Shown: positions 5,154 through 10,166 of the stretch, one piece after another
Layout: each line of letters opens with the position of its first letter
Position numbering within the stretch: position 1 is the stretch's first letter
NCBI GenBank assembly: GCA_046153015.1
Contig: JBJXGF010000024.1
Location: 1 to 10,166 of the forward strand
Length of the DNA stretch: 10,166 nucleotides
DNA from: JBJXGF01 sp046153015
GTDB lineage: Bacteria > Actinomycetota > Acidimicrobiia > Acidimicrobiales > CAIXPF01
Direction: 5' to 3'
Program-made: the position numbers and the translations under genes
Notes under the pieces: generated by a model
Told to the model about the DNA's origin: nothing
What the model saw: only the letters and a program-made list of their open reading frames with translations
Databases searched by the model: none

Positions 5154-5514
5154 AGTGAGCGTCACGACCTGCTGGCCGGGATCATCGCCCTGGAGTTGAG
5201 CGTGGCCACACGGTCGGGGCCATGTCGCACGTTCACGTAGAACCGTCTGCTGCGTACGCCCCGGGGCAACGGGTACTACCCCGATGTCCTGCTCGTCTGT
5301 GGTCCGGCGGCGCACCGTCTGTACGAGACCGACGCGGACGTGATCGTTGAGGTCCTGTCGGACAGCACCGAGGGTGTCGACCGTCGCGAGACGGCCGAGG
5401 CCTACGCCGAGGGACGTCGTCCCCGACGGCGGCGTGATCGATCTCGGCGGGCACACCCTTCTCGATCGGGACGCGATCTACGTCGAGCTGGACCGCAAGG
5501 CGACCACGACCTGA
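5154..5514 (+). pseudogene. Degraded Uma2-family (DUF820) nuclease-like gene
   Basis: One frame gives SERHDLLAGIIALEL, then ATRSGPCRTFT, a TAG stop at 5238-5240, and without a frame change NRLLRTPRGNGYYPDVLLVC, GPAAHRLYETDADVIVEVLS, DSTEGVDRRETAEAYAE. Uma2 proteins have exactly this order: 'RH..(V)AG....L', 'YYPDV.V.C', 'LIVEVLS.ST...DR..K..AY', with PD..(V)EV as PD-(D/E)XK-like acidic residues. After AYAE (about 5408) the frame breaks, and a +1 frame gives VIDLGGHTLLDRDAIYVELDRK to TGA at 5512. The 5' end is missing as well: a normal Uma2 protein is roughly 190 residues. One nonsense codon, one frameshift and a short N-terminus mark it as non-functional. Uma2 genes are common and multi-copy in high-GC and cyanobacterial genomes. 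Their function is not established. Confidence 0.75.
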
Positions 5515-5527
5515 CGGCGGGGGCCGG

Positions 5528-5974
5528 CTATCGGGCGGCGCGGATGCGGTCCGCATCGAGCCCACGAACCCAGCGGCGCTGCCACGGCGTCTCCACCGCC
5601 CGGGGGTGATACACGGCGCGGACCCAGGACACGGCGTCAGCCGCCGGCACTCCGCTGAGCACGGCGAGCACGGCCAGCGCGCAGCCGGTCCGTCCCCGCC
5701 CGCCGCGGCACGCAACCTCCACCCGCTGCTCCGCGCACTGGTCGAACGCGGCCGCGAGCGCCGCCAACGCCGACGCTTCCTCAGCGGGTAGACCGAAGTC
5801 CGACCAGCGGACCCACACCGCCGGCCACGGCGTCGGCGCCGGCGCTCTGCCCAGCAGATAGCAGCCCATGTCTGGCGCCATGGCGGCGGTTGTCCCCGTG
5901 CGAAGGCCCCTGCCACGCACGCGACGCTCGTCGGGGAGCTCGACGACGCCGGGCCCAGGCGGCCACGGAGTCAT
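5528..5974 (-). CDS. Protein-tyrosine-phosphatase-like protein, 148 aa
   Basis: The product carries a CX5R phosphatase signature, VACRGGRGRTGCALAVLAV (Cys89, Arg95), followed by a helix as in dual-specificity and tyrosine phosphatases. About 30 residues earlier, WVRWSDFGLP resembles the WPD-type loop with Asp59 as general acid. The normal 'H-C' is 'A-C' here, a known variation in bacterial members. The C-terminal helix (ADAVSWVRAVYHPRAVETPWQRRWV) is also typical. The length is short but complete for this actinobacterial group. The ATG at 5974 follows the thioesterase stop by 35 nt, so it may be the last gene of that leftward group; the ribosome-binding site is weak. Substrate, protein or small phosphoester, is unknown. 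The start choice is supported by the clean ATG and by loss of sense upstream. Confidence 0.75.
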   Translation of the reverse strand: MTPWPPGPGVVELPDERRVRGRGLRTGTTAAMAPDMGCYLLGRAPAPTPWPAVWVRWSDFGLPAEEASALAALAAAFDQCAEQRVEVACRGGRGRTGCALAVLAVLSGVPAADAVSWVRAVYHPRAVETPWQRRWVRGLDADRIRAAR

Positions 5975-6009
5975 CGACGTTGCCCCGACTCGAGCGCGGA
6001 GCCGAACCG

Positions 6010-6798
6010 CTACCGGGGGCCGACGAGGCCGGACTGGCCGGTGACGGCCAGGAGATGCCCGTCCGGGGTCCACAGGCGGATGCCGCCGTGGGCGAGGCCG
6101 TCGGCGGCGCCGTCGACCTGGGTGTCGACGAGGACCCAGTCGCACGCCCGGGGCTTGACCACCCGGATGCTGTTGTCGATGCTGCGGGCCCGCAGGTCCT
6201 CGTCGAAGGTGGCGGCCACCCCGGTCGACACGGCGTCGCCCACCACCGCCAGGGCCGAGGCGCAGGCCGGCACGCCGCCGGGCATCGTCGCCCAGATCGC
6301 GCTGCGCCCGTCGACGGCGCGCAACGTGCCGTCGGCGTCGCCGGTGGCGGTGCGCTCGTCGATGCGGGGACGCAGGCCGCCGCGGCGCTCCTCGTTCATC
6401 TTCCGGGTGGTGCACTTCTCGGGCGGCGGGACGCTGAGCATTGTCGGGCCCCACTGGCCCTCGCGGGGGAACTCCCGGGTGCCGAGCGCCACCAACGCGG
6501 CCAGCATGATCTCGTTGCCCACCCGGCCCGTCACGCGGCCCTGCACGATGCGCCGTCCGACGGCCAGCGCCTCGAACTCGAGCTCGAGCACGTCCGGCTC
6601 CTGCGCGCCGCGCACGAATTGGCACGCCGCCCAGGTGAGCGGGCGCTGCACCGCGGCCTCGGCCGTCTCGATCACCGCCGCCAGCCCGCACCCGCCGTAC
6701 AACGCGCCTCGCCCGCCGGTGATGCCGTGCGTGATCGGCAGCCGCTGCCGGTTCGGGTCGTCGGTCGCCTCCAGGCCCAGGAACTCCCGTACATCCAC
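6010..6798 (-). CDS. Acyl-CoA thioesterase II-like (double hotdog) protein, 262 aa
   Basis: This is a two-hotdog thioesterase of the TesB-like group. The first hotdog (about 20-105) carries GALYGGCGLAAVIETAEAAV, the Gly-rich turn and helix, then LELEFEALAVGRRIVQGRV. The second (about 150-262) carries ARSIDNSIRVVKP (Asp208 in the 'LDHS' position, with Asn209 for His) and ends GGIRLWTPDGHLLAVTGQSGL, with Gln255 and the 'Q.G' strand of the active site. Such enzymes hydrolyse acyl-CoA to free acid and CoA in the cytoplasm. The length is normal. The ATG at 6798 is the first sensible start; a GC-rich hairpin lies upstream, between it and the EthD gene. The His-to-Asn change makes substrate or activity uncertain but not the fold. 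Confidence 0.82.
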   Translation of the reverse strand: MDVREFLGLEATDDPNRQRLPITHGITGGRGALYGGCGLAAVIETAEAAVQRPLTWAACQFVRGAQEPDVLELEFEALAVGRRIVQGRVTGRVGNEIMLAALVALGTREFPREGQWGPTMLSVPPPEKCTTRKMNEERRGGLRPRIDERTATGDADGTLRAVDGRSAIWATMPGGVPACASALAVVGDAVSTGVAATFDEDLRARSIDNSIRVVKPRACDWVLVDTQVDGAADGLAHGGIRLWTPDGHLLAVTGQSGLVGPR

Positions 6799-6846
6799 GC
6801 CGGGAGACCCTAGCGGGGCAGGCCGTGGCGCCGCCTCGGCCGGCGC

Positions 6847-6879
6847 GCCTGCGCCGGGGGGCTGCGCCCCCGCGCAGGC
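6847..6879 (-). terminator. GC-rich hairpin downstream of the EthD gene
   Basis: GCCTGCGC (6847-6854) pairs perfectly with GCGCAGGC (6872-6879), and GGGGG (6856-6860) with CCCCC (6867-6871), giving a 13-bp stem with one bulged C and a 6-nt loop. It lies 22 nt past the stop of the leftward EthD gene. There is no T-tract, as is common for terminators in GC-rich actinobacteria. A dispersed GC-rich repeat is the alternative. Confidence 0.5.
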
Positions 6880-6900
6880 ACGCCGCCCGGTTCGCTGCGC

Positions 6901-7539
6901 TCACCCGATGCCGATCACCTCGATGCCGGGGAGCAGCAGCGGTTTGGTGACGGTGAGGAACTCGTCGGGGGGAACCTGGGCGAGGTGGCGACGAGCCGCG
7001 TCCCGGTCCGAGAACCACAGCTCGGCGGCGCCGAGGAACGGCGGCTCGCCCCGGTTCTGATCGGCGAGGTTCACCACGTAGCGCAGCCCGCCCCCGTCGG
7101 TGAAGCCCTTCGCCACGTTGGGCGCGTGCACGTCGAGCCACAGGCGCCAGCCTTCGGCGAGGCTCAGCCCGGGCCCGGCCGCCACCAACCCGGTGAGCTT
7201 GCAGGCGCCCTCGGGCCGCGGCCCGTCGACGATCACGTGCTCGGTCGTCTCGAGCCGGGACGCGGGCTCCACCAGATCGCCGAAGCCGTCGTCTGCGACC
7301 TCCACCGGCATGCGCCGGCCCTGCTCCCGGCGGGCTCGGTCCGGGTCGTCGTAGGTGACGCTGGCCATGCCGTCGAACGGGGTGTCCGGGCGCTGGTCGA
7401 ACAGCGTCACCGAGTACCGGTTGGGCGTGAGGTGGGCGACCACGCGCGGCATGTGCACCTCCCGCCAGTAGGACACGAGCTGCTCATGGGTCACGCCGGG
7501 CCGGCGCCGCAGAGGGAAGAGCATCTTGAGCCAGGGCAT
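6901..7539 (-). CDS. EthD-domain protein with two ferredoxin-like modules, 212 aa
   Basis: The start MPWLKMLFPLRRRPGVTHEQ, followed by LVSYWREVHMPRVVAHL and RYSVTLFDQ, is the EthD-domain pattern ('F...W...H.P...'). A second, similar module follows from about residue 110: LSLAEGWRLWLDVHAPNVAKG, then GGGLRYVVNLAD, PFLGAAELWF and a final LLLPGIEVIGIG. Both have the dimeric alpha/beta barrel motif W-x-x-x-H-x-P/A. EthD proteins are small partners or dehydratase-like enzymes in alkyl-ether and polyketide-like degradation; no exact reaction can be assigned. The ATG at 7539 was chosen over frame extension to 7632 because the family starts here and the extension overlaps the divergent gene's control region. 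Confidence 0.85.
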   Translation of the reverse strand: MPWLKMLFPLRRRPGVTHEQLVSYWREVHMPRVVAHLTPNRYSVTLFDQRPDTPFDGMASVTYDDPDRARREQGRRMPVEVADDGFGDLVEPASRLETTEHVIVDGPRPEGACKLTGLVAAGPGLSLAEGWRLWLDVHAPNVAKGFTDGGGLRYVVNLADQNRGEPPFLGAAELWFSDRDAARRHLAQVPPDEFLTVTKPLLLPGIEVIGIG

Positions 7540-7592
7540 GCGCCCAGCATGGCATGCGGCGCCCGAGTGGGCCGGTGGGCGAAAATGCGGCG
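7540..7592. promoter_or_regulatory. 53-bp divergent promoter region
   Basis: The EthD gene (leftward) and the cysteine-dioxygenase-like gene (rightward) start back to back here, so promoters for both groups must lie in or overlap this gap. An AT-richer GAAAAT (7581-7586) is the only visible departure from GC. No -10/-35 pair matches well. Confidence 0.35.
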
Positions 7593-8219
7593 ATGGAGCG
7601 CACAGAGCAACGGCGGGCGGCGATCGCCGCATGCGTCGCCCGACTGCGGGAGCTGGAAGCCGACCTCGGCGTGAACGAGGAGTTCCTTACCGCCGCCAAA
7701 GACGAGGTGCGCGGGCTGGTCGACCGCCGGGAGCTGTTCGGCTGGGACGAGTTCCCGCGGCCGCCCGAGGGCCGCCGGACCAAGCTCTACGAGCTCTCCA
7801 TGGGCGACGACGACCGCTTCGCCGTGTACCTGATGGTGACCAACGGGTGGATGCGCAGCCGTCCGCACGACCACGGGACCTGGGTGGTCACCGCCGGGCT
7901 GGCCGGTGTGGAGCACCAGCGGATCTACGCCCGGCGAGACGACGGGGCCGGCGGCCGGCGCGGCCCGCTCGGCGATGAGCCGGAGCCGGCCACCCTCGAG
8001 GAGCTCGGCCGGGTCGAGCTGGGCCCCGGCGTGGTGTCGGCCATCCTGCCGAGCGGCATCCACAGCCTGGAGATCCCGGGCGACGACCCGTCGATGGGTC
8101 TGCAGATCTACGGCCATGCGCTGCACACGCTCGGCGATCGACGCCAGTTCGACGTGAAGAAGGGCTGGGCGCAGCCGATGCCGACGATCGAGCGCCGCAT
8201 CGCCGAGCGGGCCGGCTGA
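7593..8219 (+). CDS. Cysteine-dioxygenase-like cupin protein, 208 aa
   Basis: After a helical N-terminal part (ACVARLRELEADLGVNEEF), the cupin core begins with FAVYLMVTNGWMRSR, then PHDHGTWVVTAGLAGVEHQRIY. The H92-D-H94 pair, the Gly turn and the following 'G.E...IY' match the cysteine dioxygenase type I family (PF05995). A third ligand candidate is His157 in ILPSGIHSLEI, and QIYGHAL follows, with Tyr173 in the place of a family tyrosine. In the family these proteins use non-haem iron to oxygenate cysteine or related thiols; many bacterial relatives act on other substrates such as 3-mercaptopropionate. The ATG at 7593 is used because the next in-frame upstream ATG (7554) is in the divergent promoter and shows no family residues. 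The membrane-protein gene starts 2 nt after its stop. Confidence 0.75.
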   Translation: MERTEQRRAAIAACVARLRELEADLGVNEEFLTAAKDEVRGLVDRRELFGWDEFPRPPEGRRTKLYELSMGDDDRFAVYLMVTNGWMRSRPHDHGTWVVTAGLAGVEHQRIYARRDDGAGGRRGPLGDEPEPATLEELGRVELGPGVVSAILPSGIHSLEIPGDDPSMGLQIYGHALHTLGDRRQFDVKKGWAQPMPTIERRIAERAG

Positions 8220-8221
8220 GC

Positions 8222-9355
8222 GTGCGCGGCCGGGCCGAGGCCACCGCCGTCGAGCACTGGGGCACGGTTGCGGTCTCTGCGTGGCTGCTCGTCGGGCTCT
8301 TCCTCGACGGCTGGGCCCACAACCTCCGCAAGCCCGACAGCTTCTTCACTCCGTGGCACGGCGTGATCTACAGCGGGTTCGCCGCCGCTGCGCTGTGGGT
8401 CGGCTCGATGGCGCTGCGCCGGCTCGAGCCCGGGGAGGGGGCCCGGCGGCTCCTGTGGGCGGCGCCGCGCGGGTACCGGGCGTCGCTGGTGGGAGCAGCC
8501 GCTTTCGCGGCCGGCGGCGTGGCCGACCTCGCCTGGCACCAGGCGTTCGGCGTCGAGGTCGACACGGCGGCGTTGGTGAGCCCACCTCACCTCGTGCTGT
8601 TCGTGAGCGCGGTGATGGTCGGCACCGGGCCGCTGCGCGCCGCGTGGAGCGCTCCCGCCTCGGGCGGCGAGCGGGTCGGGTGGCGGGCGCTCGGCCCGGC
8701 GCTGGCGTCGCTCACCTTCGCCGCCTCGGCCGCCGCGTTCTTCCTCATGAACCACTCGCCGTTCGTGTCGTTGCCGAACTTCGCGTTCGGGGAAAGGCAC
8801 CGGCGGCTGTCCGCCGACGACCGCGACTGGCTCCTCTCGGTCGACCAGGCGGATTTTCTCCTCACCACGGCCGTCTTCGTCGGTCCGGCCCTTCTGCTGC
8901 TGCGGCGCTGGGGTCGCCCTCCGCGCGGGTCGATCACGGTGCTGTGGGGCGTGATGGCCGGGCTCCTCGCCGCCATCGACGGCTTCTCGGCGCCCGAGCC
9001 GATCGCGGCCGCGCTCGCCGCCGGCCTGCTCGCCGACGTGGCGCTCTGGCGCCTCCCGGCCGGCGCCGGCGTGGCCTGGCGGCGCCGGCTGTTCGGCTTC
9101 GCCCTCCCGGCCGTGCTGTGGCTCTGCTGGTTCGCGGTGGTGGCGCTGCGCTGGGGTGTGGCGCTCGAGGTCGAGGCGTGGACCGGGATCGTCACCACCA
9201 GCTCGCTGCTCGGCGGCGGGCTGGCGCTCCTGGTCTGGCCGCCCGGCGCCGGCGGGGACGGCGGCGGGGACGGCCCAGCCGAGCGGCTAGGTTCTCGCCG
9301 CGACGACAGCGCAGGAGGAGCGGTATGGGACGACTCGACGGCAAGGTGGCGCTGA
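8222..9355 (+). CDS. Polytopic membrane protein of unknown function, 377 aa
   Basis: The frame starts with GTG at 8222, just after the stop of the cupin gene, and has about nine or ten hydrophobic segments. These are near residues 15-31, 47-63, 87-105, 118-136, 158-177, 213-230, 240-257, 262-279, 292-315 and 320-340. Noticeable features are WAHNLRKPDSFFTPWHG after the first segment, a repeated W-H pattern (DLAWHQAFGVEVD), FFLMNHSPFVSLPNF, and a charged loop. Histidines and aromatics at the ends of helices could bind a cofactor or ion, but I do not recognise the family. The C-terminus is a Gly/Pro- and Arg-rich tail that overlaps the next gene by 31 nt. The start codon is uncertain; a nearby alternative would change only a few residues. 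Confidence 0.75.
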   Translation: MRGRAEATAVEHWGTVAVSAWLLVGLFLDGWAHNLRKPDSFFTPWHGVIYSGFAAAALWVGSMALRRLEPGEGARRLLWAAPRGYRASLVGAAAFAAGGVADLAWHQAFGVEVDTAALVSPPHLVLFVSAVMVGTGPLRAAWSAPASGGERVGWRALGPALASLTFAASAAAFFLMNHSPFVSLPNFAFGERHRRLSADDRDWLLSVDQADFLLTTAVFVGPALLLLRRWGRPPRGSITVLWGVMAGLLAAIDGFSAPEPIAAALAAGLLADVALWRLPAGAGVAWRRRLFGFALPAVLWLCWFAVVALRWGVALEVEAWTGIVTTSSLLGGGLALLVWPPGAGGDGGGDGPAERLGSRRDDSAGGAVWDDSTARWR

Positions 9356-10071
9356 TCACGGGCGGGGCCCGCGGCCAGGGCGCCGAGGAGGGCCGGCTGT
9401 TCTGCGCCGAGGGGGCGAAGGTCGTGCTCACCGACGTGCTCGACGAGGAGGGGGAGCGCACGGCGGCCGAGATCGACGGCGCCGAGTACCTCCACCTCGA
9501 CGTCAGCTCGGAGGCGGAGTGGGAGGCGGTGGTGGCCGACGTGATGAGCCGCCACGGCCGGCTCGACGTGTTGGTGAACAACGCCGGCATCGATCTGGTG
9601 AAGCGGCTCGAGGCCACCACGATGGAGGAGTGGAACCGGGTCGTGGCCATCAACCAGACCGGCGTGTTCCTCGGCATGCGAACCGTCGCCCGCGCCTTGA
9701 TCGCCCAGCAGCAGGGCGGGTCGATCATCAACATCAGCTCCGTCGCCGGTCTCCAGGCGGTGCCGGTGCACGGCGCGTACGCAGGAACGAAGTTCGCCGT
9801 GCGTGGCCTGACGAAGACCGCGGCGGCCGAGTGGGGAAGGCACAACATCCGGGTGAATTCGGTGCATCCGGGTCTGATCGAAACACCGATGACGGCAGGG
9901 CTGCGGGCGTTCAACGACCCCGACACGCGGGTGCGGGCGGAGCGCAACATCCCGCTCGGCCGCGTCGGCCAGGCCATCGACATCGCGAATATGGTGCTGT
10001 TCCTCGCCAGCGATGCGAGCAGCTACTGCACGGGCCAGGAGTTCACCGTCGACGGCGGCGTGCACCCCTGA
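9325..10071 (+). CDS. Short-chain dehydrogenase/reductase (classical SDR), 248 aa
   Basis: This is a classical SDR with all key motifs: TGGARGQG (12-19) for cofactor binding; Asp37 after the second strand, which favours NAD(H) over NADP(H); NNAG (85-88); Asn110; Ser139 in NISSVAG; and the Tyr152-x-x-x-Lys156 pair in AYAGTK. HPGLIETPMT and a C-terminal GQEFTVDGG are also standard. Length is normal. The closest remembered types are 3-alpha/20-beta-hydroxysteroid dehydrogenases and related alcohol oxidoreductases, but substrate cannot be set from sequence. The ATG at 9325 has a good AGGAGGAG 5 nt upstream and begins inside the last codons of the membrane-protein gene, so translation is probably coupled. 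Confidence 0.93.
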   Translation: MGRLDGKVALITGGARGQGAEEGRLFCAEGAKVVLTDVLDEEGERTAAEIDGAEYLHLDVSSEAEWEAVVADVMSRHGRLDVLVNNAGIDLVKRLEATTMEEWNRVVAINQTGVFLGMRTVARALIAQQQGGSIINISSVAGLQAVPVHGAYAGTKFAVRGLTKTAAAEWGRHNIRVNSVHPGLIETPMTAGLRAFNDPDTRVRAERNIPLGRVGQAIDIANMVLFLASDASSYCTGQEFTVDGGVHP

Positions 10072-10078
10072 GCCGGGG

Positions 10079-10166
10079 TCAGCGCAGCGAGTCGACGTAG
10101 CCGGTCCACTGGCGGCCGTCCCACCAGCGCCGGGTGGCGGACCCGTCGGGGTTCGCGTACCAGCCA
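10079..10166 (-). CDS. C-terminal end of a DUF2510-containing protein, cut by window edge
   Basis: The minus strand reads GWYANPDGSATRRWWDGRQW, TGYVDSLR and a TGA at 10081-10079. 'GWY.(D/N)P.G....RWWDG..WT' is the DUF2510 signature common in actinobacterial membrane or secreted proteins, where the short domain sits at an end of the protein. Here it is C-terminal. It converges on the SDR gene with only 7 nt between stops, leaving no room for a separate terminator. Confidence 0.8.
   Translation of the reverse strand, partial: GWYANPDGSATRRWWDGRQWTGYVDSLR

Noticed and set aside
5528..7141. A 537-codon minus-strand frame spanning several genes
   Set aside because: Upstream of 5974 it is an out-of-frame reading of the thioesterase and EthD genes. 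Only the last 148 codons encode a recognisable protein.
8587..10065. A 492-codon minus-strand frame opposite the membrane protein and SDR
   Set aside because: It is an antisense shadow; the plus strand carries complete SDR motifs with a good ribosome-binding site.
1..10166. CRISPR array, tRNA, rRNA or riboswitch
   Set aside because: No regularly spaced repeats with unique spacers, no cloverleaf with a conserved T-arm, and no riboswitch-like leader were seen. This was by eye, so divergent tRNA genes could be missed.

Overview
The window is GC-rich (C or G at most third codon positions). Its intact genes are typical of a high-GC actinobacterium with much lipid or aromatic catabolism: an amidohydrolase-2 protein, a thioesterase-II-like protein, an EthD protein, a cysteine-dioxygenase-like cupin, a short-chain dehydrogenase and a C-terminal DUF2510 end. 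An Acidimicrobiia-like organism is my guess; no rRNA or marker gene is present to test it.

Left third (1-3500): a worn accessory or integrated region. At the left edge is the N-terminus of an IS1634-family transposase (minus strand). Next to it is a C-terminal remnant of a TIR-like (CAP12/Pycsar-effector type, PF10137) nucleotide-binding domain, broken by an in-frame stop. From about 3309 down to 833 runs one leftward gene cluster: a tyrosine recombinase whose stop codon overlaps the start of a HigB/Gp49-like toxin gene, the toxin (frameshifted), an intact XRE antitoxin, a 51-residue unknown protein, and an unknown protein made of two copies of the same roughly 70-residue module. That last gene carries seven tandem GTGA units (TCAC on its coding strand) exactly where its reading frame breaks. 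With six units the frame would be restored, so it is either a phase-variable gene in an OFF state or a decaying gene. Just upstream of the recombinase are a repeated 9-mer, an 8-bp hairpin, and a 66-nt piece resembling the 3' end of an acyl-CoA dehydrogenase gene. A core-site-like inverted repeat (8-7-8) lies inside that piece.

Middle (3600-5530): an amidohydrolase-2 gene and a small cupin gene form a likely two-gene plus-strand operon, followed by a degraded Uma2-family nuclease-like gene.

Right part (5528-10166): a leftward group (tyrosine-phosphatase-like protein, double-hotdog thioesterase, two-module EthD protein) is divergent from a rightward group (cysteine-dioxygenase-like cupin, polytopic membrane protein, SDR oxidoreductase). 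The members of the rightward group are tightly packed or overlapping. A DUF2510 C-terminus enters from the right edge on the minus strand.

The right part reads as ordinary chromosome. The left third is where the unusual biology is. Several independent frame breaks occur there (TIR remnant, toxin, two in the duplicated-module gene), and another in the Uma2 gene, so decay or assembly indels must be excluded before any single break is interpreted.
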